DNA of 64,000 nt from Chamaecrista fasciculata (lineage: Eukaryota; Streptophyta; Magnoliopsida; Fabales; Fabaceae), in contig QANZ01053186.1 of the NCBI GenBank assembly GCA_003254925.1, positions 203,232 through 267,231 of the forward strand, given 5' to 3'. The notes beneath the pieces are model-generated. The model did not search any database, was not told where the DNA came from, and was given only the letters and a program-made list of their open reading frames with translations. A program made the translations under genes and the position numbers. Of this stretch, positions 1 through 11,800 are shown one piece after another. The number at the start of each line of letters is the position of its first letter. Position 1 is the stretch's first letter.

Positions 1-64
<64 letters not shown>
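1..64. repeat. (TC)n microsatellite
   Basis: An uninterrupted TC dinucleotide run starts the window and is probably longer, because it is cut by the window edge. Confidence 0.97.
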
Positions 65-66
<2 letters not shown>

Positions 67-89
67 CACAAACCGGTGGTTCAACTTTG

Positions 90-676
90 CCCGCCGCTGC
101 CTCTCCGCCTCCACGTGGTTCACCGGCGTCGTCTCCCGGTTCAAACCGGGTTTCCTCCCTCGCTTTTTCTTCGCCGTCGGCCGTTTTCCCGGACCATCCG
201 AATCCGAATGCGACTGCTTCGACTCTCCGTACGACGACCCGGATTTATGACCCGACTCAATTTTCGGAGTTTTCATCATCTCTGTCGTTGCTTTCTCCTC
301 CTCTTGGTGTACCCCGGCGAGAATGGCGAAGTCCACGTCGAGGAATTCGACCGGCGTGGTCGTGGTCGGAGAGAAATTCTGGTGATGGAGATCAGAGGAA
401 GAAGACAAAAGAGTGTTATTCTGGTCGACGTGGACTTCGCCATTCTCGCCGGGGTACACCAAGAGGAGGAGAAAGCAACGACAGAGATGATGAAAACTCC
501 GAAAATTGAGTCGGGTCATAAATCCGGGTCGTCGTACGGAGAGTCGAAGCAGTCGCATTCGGATTCGGATGGTCCGGGAAAACGGCCGACGGCGAAGAAA
601 AAGCGAGGGAGGAAACCCGGTTTGAACCGGGAGACGACGCCGGTGAACCACGTGGAGGCGGAGAGGCAGCGGCGGG
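90..676. repeat. Perfect inverted repeat, 252-bp arms
   Basis: Bases 90-341 are the exact reverse complement of 425-676, with an 83-bp spacer. I compared the arms block by block and saw no mismatch. The right arm ends exactly at the first N of the gap. The arms are GC-rich coding sequence of a bHLH gene, so one arm is very likely an assembly or cloning artefact rather than a natural hairpin. Confidence 0.93.
427..676 (+). CDS. Partial MYC2/bHLH14-type bHLH transcription factor
   Basis: The frame reads through a Ser-rich linker, the basic stretch AKKKRGRKPG and then NHVEAERQRR, the start of the basic DNA-binding helix of MYC2-class (bHLH-MYC_N) factors. Family members such as MYC2 and bHLH14 have a similar RGRKP segment just before NHVEAERQRR. 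They act in the nucleus in jasmonate signalling and bind G-boxes. The helix-loop-helix itself would lie in the N gap. The upstream part is not recognisable because the palindromic copy of the same sequence replaces it, so the N-terminal half is missing. The same peptide is encoded on the minus strand of 90-341. Which arm is the true locus cannot be told from the sequence. Confidence 0.8.
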
Positions 677-950
677 NNNNNNNNNNNNNNNNNNNNNNNN
701 NNNNNNNNNNNNNNNNNNNNNNNNNNNNNNNNNNNNNNNNNNNNNNNNNNNNNNNNNNNNNNNNNNNNNNNNNNNNNNNNNNNNNNNNNNNNNNNNNNNN
801 NNNNNNNNNNNNNNNNNNNNNNNNNNNNNNNNNNNNNNNNNNNNNNNNNNNNNNNNNNNNNNNNNNNNNNNNNNNNNNNNNNNNNNNNNNNNNNNNNNNN
901 NNNNNNNNNNNNNNNNNNNNNNNNNNNNNNNNNNNNNNNNNNNNNNNNNN
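677..950. other. Assembly gap (274 Ns)
   Basis: A run of undetermined bases that removes the bHLH domain of the neighbouring gene fragment. The sequence resumes as AT-rich non-coding DNA. Confidence 0.99.
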
Positions 951-1736
951 CGTTATTAGATTTAGGAGTCCTTTAATTTGACAAAAAATTATAGATAGAA
1001 CCATTGTCCACATATATAGAACATATCCAAACTTAGAATAACCGAAAACTGAAGAAAATACAATATCTGAGATTGTCTTATTTTATGCCCATTTCATTAA
1101 TTTTTTATCATTCCTCAATAAAAAACTGTATTGCTCAAACAATAGAGTTTTACAGTTTATCTCTCTCCCCATCAATCACTCTCACATCAAAGTTTTATAT
1201 TCAATTTTTGATTTGATAAAGAGAGAGAGATAGACTATAAAAAGTCCATTGCTTAAGCAATTGATCTTTTTATAGCATTACTCATTCTATAATAATATAA
1301 GAGACAAGTATGATTGAAGAACGATGAATATTGCAACTAAAAAAATAATAATATTATAAATTTTTTTTAATTAAATTAATATAAATTATATATATATATA
1401 AATAAGAGTGTGTGTGGAGTATGTGAGAGAGAGAGAGAGAGGTGTATGTGTGTGTGAGAGAGAGAAAGAGAAAAAGTGTGAGTGGAAAAGAGAAAACAAT
1501 TGATGAGAAGTGATAGATAGATAGAGAAAATTATAAGTGTAATAAATGAGGGTATGTAAAATTACTATTTTGTTTAGTTTTTTTTTATTTGTATTAAAGT
1601 ATAGGTAATTATAGGTGTATAAGTAGGGATAAATTAGTAATTGTAAGAGAAAATGAGATGATGTTGTGAATGAGATAATGATGTGGATGAGATGAGATGG
1701 AGGTTCCAAAAAAACACCTAATCAATACTGTTCATC
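951..1736. other. AT-rich spacer with TA and GA microsatellites
   Basis: No coding region is supported. Simple repeats include a TA run near 1390-1402 and interrupted GA/GTGT runs at 1427-1475. The 107-codon minus-strand frame here is made of these repeats and is not a gene. Confidence 0.7.
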
Positions 1737-1804
1737 GAATCCTAAGATGAGATGATGATTGAATGAGATTGAATCCTAAGATGAGATGATGATTGAATGA
1801 GATT
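1737..1804. repeat. Two-copy 34-bp tandem repeat
   Basis: A unit beginning gaatcctaagatgagatgat occurs at 1737-1770 and again directly at 1771-1804 with no visible differences. Confidence 0.93.
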
Positions 1805-2164
1805 GGATTAAGTTTGAAGCTTCCCAAACCGGCCCTTCATTAGGTGGTAAGTTGGGGTTAGGAGAACATGATTGGGTACTGTAGCGTTTTGCGTTTCGTT
1901 ACACTAACGCCAGCAGCTTTATGCCACGTGGAATCATTTACTTAAAATATTTGTTTTCGTTTTCAACTCGCACATGCCCTTCATCAATCATGGGAATCAG
2001 TACAGGTCAGGCCACGCGCTACGCCAGTCATCACTAAATTAAAAAGATGAAACAAATACAAACCCCACTCTCGAAACTCCACAAAAATATCCAAACAGAA
2101 ACGAATCCCTTTAATAAAACTCCATTCGCATAATCGCATCCTACAACATAATCAATTTAGGTTT

Positions 2165-2695
2165 TGGGGTTATTTTGGTCAGAAATGTATCTGCCTTAAT
2201 GTTCAATTTGGTTTATTATGTTTTAAAATATTAAAATTAGTCTTAAATATTGGCAAAATTCATTTTGATTCTAAATATTGGTAAAATGTTTCATTTTGGT
2301 TCCAAACTATTGAATTTGGTCATGCTCCTCTCGTCTCTCATTTCAAGTTCAAAGGACTTGTTAGGAAGAATTCGTAGCTCTGAATTCATCGTTTTCGAAT
2401 TTGAACGAGATAGATATAATCAACTTTACTTGTTTGATCATGAAACGAAAAGTATACTTTTAGGATCGATTTGATATTGTTACTGACAGTCCCAACTGGA
2501 TAGAGAAATTACTCTTCGAGAATAATAAGTAGTTTTAAACTCGTCATGTTTGAACTTGAAACAAGTCATATTCAATAGTTGGGACCAAAATGAAACATTT
2601 TGTAAACATTTAGGACCAATTTGAACATTTTGAAACATAATGGACCAAAATGAACATTAGGGCATACATTTAGGATCAAAATGACCCTTTAACCA
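2165..2695. mobile_element. Inverted-repeat (foldback) element, family 1
   Basis: The left arm (about 2165-2330) contains spaced tttggtc motifs and the right arm (about 2565-2695) is its imperfect reverse complement, with gaccaaa motifs at like spacing. The loop shares sequence with the elements at 24.8-25.6 kb and 60.5-61.1 kb, such as a stretch like 'catttcaagttc..' followed by a conserved run to 'ggatagagaaa'. No transposase is encoded. I saw no clear target duplication, so the class is not assigned. Confidence 0.65.
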
Positions 2696-3805
2696 TACTT
2701 TTATCATTTTACATTCGCCAAAATTTAATCATTAATGTATCGACTAATTTCTGCTTTCTTCTTCTAACAATCTAATTACCTTACTCTTAAACTACTACAG
2801 ATTGGAATCCTGGCTAATTATATTTCCAGTACTCCATGATTTTTCTAATTTGAACAACAAACCGCATAATTTAAGCTGCGTTCCACATTAGATATGTTGA
2901 ACTGCATGCAATGATGAACTGTTTTAGTAAGACACAAGTTCAGAATGAATGATGTGAGTGCCGACATGAAAATTATAGGTTTCTCATGATGTTCCAGAAT
3001 CGTGGGATCGATCCATGTATGTAATATATATGCAACACTGCAAATATAAATGAGAGAGAAAAAAAACCCAACATCCCATGCGATAATGCATGTGCTTCCT
3101 CATCATACACAAGTTCTTTTTTAGTGTTTCTCAATTTGACTTTTAAAAATCTGGTTAGATTCCATTCCGGTATGCATGTTGCGAGTAATATCTCTTCTAC
3201 TTGTGTAAAAATATAGAATACAGTAAAACTCATATACATATAATATAAAAGGTACGGTAATAACTCATTTATTCAATTGTTCGACCCAGTGACAGTTATG
3301 AAATAATATAGTGAACTAGTAAATAAAATAACAAAAAAGCACCTAGAAATTGTGGGAGAGATCCACGGGAATCATATTCATGAGCACGTACTAATGAGTA
3401 TTTGGGGCAGACAGATCGAGAGAATGCGGGACGAGTAAATGTTTTTTGTTGGATTTTAAAGAAGCTTTTAAGACATGTTAACTGTTAATTAAACATATAT
3501 AAGATGTAAAAAACGTACAATCTTTTTTTTTTTTTTTTATATATATATACACAGATGTAAAAACATTTAATCCCACACTTTTCCCACTCCAACCAAATAT
3601 ATAAGATGTAAAAGGGGAAACGGTCAAAGTCAAAGTCAAAAATCAAAATATGATTGGGACACCTTTCGGTTATACGCCTACTACTTTAACTTCAACTTTA
3701 TTGTAAATAACTTTGGAGTGTCTCCCCAAAGGCCAAAAGTATGATGAGTCTCTCTGGTCACTGTCTCTGCATCATGAAAAATGTTCGATACATCGTAATC
3801 GACAA
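2696..3805. other. Intergenic DNA, nothing recognised
   Basis: AT-rich sequence with a poly-T tract near 3523-3538. The 88-codon minus-strand frame at 2973-3239 matches nothing I recognise and has no support as a gene. Confidence 0.6.
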
Positions 3806-3879
3806 GCTCTCGTAGCTCAGTTGGTTAGAGCACCCGTTTAGTAAGCGGGAGGTCTTGAGTTCGACTCTCAACGAGAGCA
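3806..3879 (+). tRNA. tRNA-Thr (anticodon AGT)
   Basis: The 74 bases fold as a complete cloverleaf: a 7-bp acceptor stem (GCTCTCG with CGAGAGC), D arm GCTC/GAGC, anticodon stem CCCGT/GCGGG with loop TTAGTAA, 5-base variable region AGGTC, and T arm TTGAG/CTCAA with loop TTCGACT. The anticodon is at 3840-3842 and reads ACU (ACN by inosine) threonine codons. The discriminator is A. There is no intron and no encoded CCA. A CAA lies just upstream (3803-3805) and a TTTT at 3884-3887 would serve as the Pol III terminator. Confidence 0.97.
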
Positions 3880-4110
3880 TGTGTTTTCACTTTTCGCCAT
3901 CTATTTTTCTGCGATATCCAAGTAGAAATAATTACCTGTGATGTGATATAATACCTTTTTCCTATAATATGTTTGATATTTATTGTACATTTGTACTCCA
4001 CTTCCTTATAGATAGTCATAGACTCATAGTAGGTGCTTGGGAATTTACAGGAGAGTGATATTAACAAGGTGAGGTGGGACGGAATGAATTAGATAAACTA
4101 TTTAAGATGT

Positions 4111-4458
4111 CTAATAAAAAAAAGGCAAAAGATCTAATGAGCTAATGGTGTCCCCAACATTCGTTTTGTGTCAGTTATACCCCAAATATTTTACATCGTT
4201 ATTAATTATATCCTAACCTCAATTTTTCGAGCTAAAGTTCTATTTTGGTCTCTCAAATTTGTTCAAAGTTCTGTTTTGATCGCTCAAGTCTCCTGCCCAA
4301 AAATAGGACTTTGACAAAAAAAAATTGAAGTTAAGGTATAATTGATAACAATGTGAAATGTTCGGGGCATAATTGACACAAAACAAACATTGAAAGCATA
4401 ATTAAAACTGACCCCAAACGTTAGGAGCACCAACAGATCTTTTACTAATAAAAAAAAG
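4111..4458. mobile_element. Small inverted-repeat element with 14-bp flanking direct repeats
   Basis: The interior (4125-4444) folds on itself: a left arm with gtgtccccaacattcg and ttttgtgtcagttat is matched by the reverse complement at the right end. Identical 14-bp direct repeats (ctaat, eight A, then g) lie at 4111-4124 and 4445-4458 and look like a target duplication, though partly low-complexity. No coding capacity. The class is uncertain. Confidence 0.65.
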
Positions 4459-5800
4459 TAATAATAGATAATTTCTTATTAAGAGTTTAGAAAAATAAAC
4501 ATTTAAGTGAGATATGGTGAATCATCTTAGCCCGCTCCATTCTCAAACTATCTTCCTAATTAACTCCTTGCAATTAAGTACTAAATATTTATTATTTATT
4601 TTAACATAATATTCTTTTAAAAAAAATTGAAACGAATATTCTTTAGAATTTAAATGTACTATCAACTTATAATAACTTGATTTATCTGAAAAATAAGTTA
4701 GCTTTATTTCTACCCCGTTACAATTTCACATAAAATTTAATTCTTATTTCATAAAAGTGACGAGTAAAAGAATTCAAAAGTCTTATAATATTAACAAACT
4801 TTGCATGTATATATATATTATGATATACTTTAATACAATTTTTAAATATTAAAAATATAAAAATACTAAATACAATGAGTAGTCAGTGGTCACTTTCTTG
4901 TATTTAGAAATGATAACGAAGAAAGTAGAAAAAAATTTTCTTACACTTCTAATATTGTTTATATTATACATCTTTGTTAATTTGTAATTTTGAAAAACTT
5001 TAAAAAGACTATAACTATTTTAATCGTATAAATGTGGAGTGTAAATAGAAAGTATGATCACTTTCCACCAATAATTTATTTTTTTTGTGGATCAACTAAT
5101 AACAATTTGAGAATTGTCTTTATAATTTCTAAAAAATAAAATCATACCATTTAATCTTTAAAATTATAATTATAATTAATTTAATCACTTTGCTAAGAAT
5201 ACTATTAAAAATTTAATGACAAAATTGATGTAATTTTAATTTTTATTAAATTATAACAAACAATTAAAGTTTAAAATAAAACAATCATATTTTTTATTAA
5301 ATTTACATTATTTTTTTATGAAAAGAACCAAATTAATTGTAAATATATCTTTTAGAAAGTAAATCTTATAATTTTGTCTTTTAATAACTAAATTGAGATA
5401 TATATATATATATATATATATCCATTTTTTAAAGAACAAATAATTAATTTAGTCTAATATTTTTAACCTCTGAAAATTTGTAGTCGTGACTTTCTTTTTT
5501 GTTTTTTCTCTTTATATTCCTGGTCACAAAGACAGTGGAAACTGGAAAGCAATTAGAGATCCGGGCTCCGGGGTAGTGGGATAATAGAATGGGCATATAA
5601 GCTGGTCTCAAATTTAACTATCATCCAAAGACAGAATTCTGTACAACGAAGACCAAAAAGAAGAAATTTGGCACAGACTTCACTTGATCTTTAACCAAAA
5701 GGCTGAGAAAGACTCTATGCTTAAACCCCTTACAGAACCTCTCTCTCTCTACGTGTATGTGTATATTTGCAACATATTATCGGCTCCATGCCACTAATCA
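4459..5800. other. AT-rich spacer with TA microsatellite
   Basis: Mostly AT-rich with a TA run near 5400-5420. The part nearest 5800 is likely the 3' untranslated region of the minus-strand SPOC gene. No other gene is supported. Confidence 0.6.
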
Positions 5801-8800
5801 TCATATCCATTCAAAATTTGTTTCTTTAGGCAAAACCAAGCCAATGAGGCAATCAGATGGATCTGGTGCAATAGAAAGCATAGAGCAAGTTTCGGGTGTG
5901 TGGGGAAGTATAAAGAGAAGCCTTGCCCATAGGGATTTTGCTGCTGGTATTTTAATAACTCCGGCACAATCCCTCTGCTTCAAGTATGTTATGAAATCCT
6001 GAAACTGGTCAAAAGGATATGAAATCAACGAGAATGCAATTCTGATGCAGCATTACAAATTCCATCCAACTCTCAAGTATGTCAAAAGAAATTTCTTTTA
6101 TTGCAATATCTGAATAATTATGAACGTTGAGGGAACTTTTATAAAATATAGAGCACCATAGGAAGATGTGGATAAAATTTTAATACTCATTTAGGATAAC
6201 AAGTAGATTTCAGCCAGTGTTGGTGAAACTTTCTCTTTTCCATTCCATCCTTAGAACAAAAAATCGGAAACAACATCTTAAACTAACAAGTAACCTCAAT
6301 GATAACCGACAAGAACCTGTGGAGATGACAATTTAGTTTTTCCAGGATTATTCAGTAACAATCGCTCAACAAAATCAATGAGTATATTGAATGTCCTACA
6401 AGTTCAGCGGGCCAGCACCTAACAAATTGTCGATTGCTTCTAGAATCTAATAGTTCTACAGAATCAGAAATCCATGACAGACAGAAAAGAAAACATACCC
6501 CTTTGTAGTCACCTGTCGAAGATGGGATTAGACGACAGACTTCTCTCTGCAACACATATGAGGACGCAAATCCAATTAGTTTAGTGAAAGGAAGAACAAT
6601 TTACCGATTCAATCAGAAAATCAAAACAAACCAAATTAAGAAAAAAGACCAAAATACTACATCTACCAAATGAAAATAAAGGAATCACAACAAAAATTTT
6701 GAGTAAGAATAATATTATTCAGTAATATAGAATATACGATTACCAATTAGCTACGTTAAGCATTAAGCAACAATGGAATGAAGAGTGAGAGAAGGGAGGA
6801 AGTAAAAATTAGAAATTCTAGACCGGGGAAGATTTAAATTTTAAAAGGAGGGGCGTGAAGTGGGTTTGCCAAAATTGATCAGACTCATCTAGTTAGATAA
6901 GAGGAATGGTTTTAACCATAAAGGCTTGAAGAATTTTGCCTTTGCTAGTCTATTGCAGGCACAGATGCTGCAACCTGAATCACCATTTAATGTAGGACAG
7001 CTCAAGATGCAAGTATTTCTCTAGCTGTTTACTTACAGAGCAAGATTATTCTATTTAAAATTCCATTCTTCTTCCTCATGATTTAACCATTTTTGTACCC
7101 AAATTACACCTGGCATAATCTTTATACAGAGCGAAGGCATGCTGGCAGACAATAAGGCAGAGCAAAGCACATACAACCATAACAGAAATCACAGAGATGA
7201 TGCCGGGGGACTAAAATAGCAGTGTATAAAGCCATAGATTAGAGAATAAAGTCATAAACTCTGAAACTGTGAATGCATATATAATGAAATAGAAGCCTGA
7301 GATTGAACAAGATATAACACTGTAAAGACTAAGGAGAAACACACAATTAGGCGAAAAATGGCCAAAGGATATTTGTAACTCACTCTATGCTGTGGAGTAC
7401 CAGAAAATGTTGATTTCACATGTCGAAAATCCGTCCGTTTAGTCATGTCTAATTTTGCAGGCCATCTGTACCATAGATAGAATAATTTCAACTGGTAACT
7501 GTTTAAAGAAAAGAATATTCAGACTAGTAAGTGTTAGAATAGAATAGTCTGTAATTAAGTAATTAATTAGGTTTTTAAATAAAAACCTAATTAATCACTT
7601 AATTACAGACTATTCTATTCTAACAGTAAGGAAGCAAAAGATGTAGTCTTACTCAGAAGGCTCAGCAGTAGCATTTGAATATCTGCAAATACTTGAATCT
7701 GCTCTACATGCATATATTGTACAGTAGGTAACCCCACTTTTGCACAGAGCCCCCATCCACTGATATTGCAGAGACTTCCCTGAACTTTCTACATCATGTG
7801 ATTCTTGGATAGGCAATGGTGGAGGTGGGGGCGGAGGAGGAGAACCAGGTGGTGGGGGAACGAAGGGTGGCTGAGTCTGGGGTAAAGGCGGTGGGAATGG
7901 AGGTCGTGGTGGCGGTGGTGGCAAAGACGATAAAGGTGGTGGTACAATTGGTGGAGGGATCATCTGGTTATAAGGCTGCATCGGAGCTCCCTGTATCTGA
8001 GCAAGTGGGGTGACTGAAGCCGGTATAAAAGGAGTTACAACAGCATTACTATGAAAGTTATTCGGCAATGCCTTAAATTGGTTGGCAGGTAAATGACTAC
8101 TAAATCCCCGAGCATCCCATGGACCATTTGGAGGAACATAGACAGGGCGAATGAAAGGAGAAGACTGAATTTGTTGTGGTGGGGGAAGAGAAGGCCCTTG
8201 AGTTGCAGAGATTACATGTGGAGCATTGCCTGGGACATGGCAAACTCAGTTTCAGATTTGATCATAAAGACAATTATTCAGGGCAAAAATTGACAGCACT
8301 GATTCCTGACCTTTATTGCACTAATACACAATTCCTCAGTAATGCTATACATACTGGCATGCAAAGGGGAAAACAAAAACAAAAACTACCACATGCATGA
8401 AAGAAAAATTTTAGCAAATTACCTCCTTGATGCGGTTCTATTGTCATGTTGTCATAACCATCAGGCTTCCTGGTCCCAACTTCCGACATCTCCCTAGAAC
8501 AAGAAAAGTTCCAGTTTGAATGAAACGGAGGTGCAGTCGATACACCACTACCCTGATTGTCTGAGTTTATTCTTGGAGATACAAGCTCCAAGGAGTTGTT
8601 TTGGGGTTGAATTGAAACTGGTGCAGCATTCTGATTTCCATATTGGCTGTACAAAGATAGGAGAAGATCATCATAAAAGTTGGTAGTTATGAATGGTTGA
8701 AAAGCTAAGATTAAGGTTAAAAGTAAGGGATATATGGCTTTTCTTTCTTGGTGACAAAAAAAAATCTAAGTACCAGCATATAGACATATATGATACTCGG

Positions 8801-11800
8801 TCAGCAAAAAAAAATATAAAGTAATTCTTTACTTTTTCAAGAAGCTAGACATATTTGTTCAAAAAAAAAAAAAAAGCTAGACATACGACCCTTTACTTCA
8901 AACATGATAAAATTCGGGTGACTCAATATAAGTACTTTGTTAAATTATTTTGAGGACTCGCCAACAGAATATTTTAAAATGCTAGAAGTGCAAATCCTAG
9001 GCCACAAACACAGATTGCAAGATCAATAAGTGATTTTAGTGATTAACATTGAGCCAGATGCATTGAGCTTCACAAGTAAGTCAAGTGATGTATACAATTC
9101 ATTACTTTACTAGCTTCAATCCATATGTTATATGACATCCAGTCAATGTGTCTCAGACATATCATGACCCTACAAGAAAACGAGGATCAAGTGTCTGCAT
9201 GTATAGGGGCTTTCTGTGGAAAAAGGGTGAGAAGGCATCTGAATTTCAGGTATTTGCTTTATTAGAGAAATTAAAAATGAGTGACCAAGCAATGTATATA
9301 TATTGAGTAAAGAATTAAAAGAAAACAAAAAAAGAAAAAAAAAACCGAATCTTGTGTATATACCTAAATTCAATCTGGAAGAAGACTCCAGGACAACCAC
9401 GAAGATTCTTCAGAACAGAAACAGCTGCATCAACCGTGCTGCATTCAACAAACCAACCACATCCCATCTGCATGTTTGCTTGTGTCAATCGCACAATGGT
9501 GCCAGAGTTTCCAATAGCCAAATTGCACATGGATAATAACTCATCTTCCGTGAGAAAAAAAGAGCTACTACTTGGAATGCCTATCCATAGAGTGCTGGAT
9601 GGCACTATGTCCTTGTCTCGTGAGGAAGAAGTACGACTGTTTCCAGTCACATAATTATCAATGTAGCCTATATTTTGATTAATATTATATTTTGTACGCA
9701 ATGATGCAAGTAAGGAAGACAAGTGAGACATCCTCATTTGACTGCTGCCAGCAGGGCTCCCAGGCAGTGTTCGAAAATGAGGTGATCCAGCAATACCATT
9801 TGACAAGTTTGATGGGATATTGGCTTTATGGTCAAGATGTGAAGAGGTGGGAGGATGCCTTGCACCATCCATATGAGGAGGTCCAATTCCAACATTAGCT
9901 GGCCCTGGGCCAAAAGGCTGGTGATAATTACTTCTCTCTAATCGAAACTGTCTCAGATGCAACATCACCGAGGAAGCTTCTTCAGGAGTTTCAAATTCTA
10001 TGAGTAATGCACGCTCACAGCTAAGATCAGTTACCATGAGGGGACCCTTATGGATCACCTTCCTTGATTCATGAAGGATCTCATCCTTGGCCCACTGACT
10101 GGAAACATTTCCAACATAGACAAGGGTGCTAGAACCAACTGCAACACCATTCATAGAACCTCTAGTCCCAAATCCTATATCCATGAATTTTACTCGGCAA
10201 GGAAAATTTCCAGGCAAATAGACTCGAGCTTTTATGGCATCAATGATGTTTCTGTACTCAACCAAGGCAAAACCTTTAGCTAGGAAGAAAAAGAATTGCT
10301 CAATTGGACCAAACCTCTCTAATTGGAACCTCATATGACTTTCAGAAATGTCGAGCCCTGTATAACCTACCCACAGCTGTTTTGAAGCAGAGACAACATC
10401 CATAGATGCAGGATCCCCATCAAAACACCAGACAACTTGACTCTTTGTTGAACCAAACTGAGACATCAAATGCTGCTTAGGAGATGCCTGGGTATTACAA
10501 ACACCTCCACTAGAAGATCTCAATAGAGGTACATTGAAATCAGTACTTGAAACCTGATTTTTATCAAAATTTGGGATATCAGTTCTACCTTCAAAAGAAT
10601 TACTCCTAAATTCTATTGGTGGTCTTAATGCACGTGAGGGTATCTGCTGGTGGCTCACAGAGTCCCTGGGTACCGAACATCTAACTTGGGGCATATCTCC
10701 TTGGGTCCCAGTCTCAAGGCACAGGGGCCTTGAGACTCCACTATCAGAACTAGGACCGACTTTTGATAAGGATTCAGCATCAAGATTAACGGTCAAGCTA
10801 TTAGCAGTCACACCAACATGAACTCTTAAATTGCTACCTTTTCCAGATGATTCACCAAGGCTTTCATGTTCCTCAGAAATCCTAGGCGCCACATGATTCT
10901 TATTGAGGGGAGTCAAAGAATCAGATTTATCTTCATCACTATCTATTTGACAATCTTCCATGTCTGTTTGCTGCACAAACATTGCACATATTCCCTGCAG
11001 TACTGATGTTATCTCCGATGAAGCATTAGTGAGTGATTTAGATAACTTCTTACACCTATACAACATCCACCTCTGCAATGAGGGGTCTTTATTGAGAACC
11101 TGCAAAGAGCAACCCCAGGAAAAGGGCTAACTGTAAGGAACAATGATAAAAAGTAACTTAAGAAGAAAGTCAAGAACAAGTACCAGGTCAACAACTAACT
11201 TCGTACTGTCAATAAAAATAAAAATGCTTTAGTCATATCTGATACAAAGAAAAAGAAAAAAATGCACTGCACTAGTTATCATTATTTTAGAAGAAAATTT
11301 TAGGTAATGATATTTTTCTTTAGAGAAAAGAAAATATTACATAGCAGCAGTGACCTGAAAACACACATGTTTTGAAATGATATTTACTTAAGTATATCAA
11401 TCCAGATTAAAGATACCTCACTCTACATTTATTGGCACAAACATATAAACTATGGTATGAATAAAAATATTACAACTTACACGGGGCTTCAATTTCTCAA
11501 ATTGATAGGTTCTGACTAAAAATTATGATTGAGTAGAAAAATGACTATAACATATAGGTATAATCTTTCGTCAAATGAAACACACAAGCTGTTAGCTACC
11601 TTGTCATTACTTGTTCTTTCATTCTATCAAAACATAATTTACATAACTGGCAGATTCTTAATATAGCCAATCAACTTCCTATAACATGGATTCCATAAAG
11701 CACTGAAGAAATCAAGCCAAACCAAGCTTTGGACTTGGCTCTAAACCCTGGCCCAATTATTATAGTTACAGTTACTGACTTACTGGTCTAGGTGCACTTT

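Noticed and set aside
1386..1709. 107-codon frame on the minus strand
   Set aside because: Composed of translated GA and GTGT microsatellites; no domain and no codon bias.
3825..4067. 80-codon frame overlapping the tRNA
   Set aside because: Arises from the tRNA antisense and AT-rich flank; the tRNA explains the sequence.
7816..8013. Plus-strand frame opposite the polyproline exon
   Set aside because: Shadow of CCN-rich codons in the SPOC gene.
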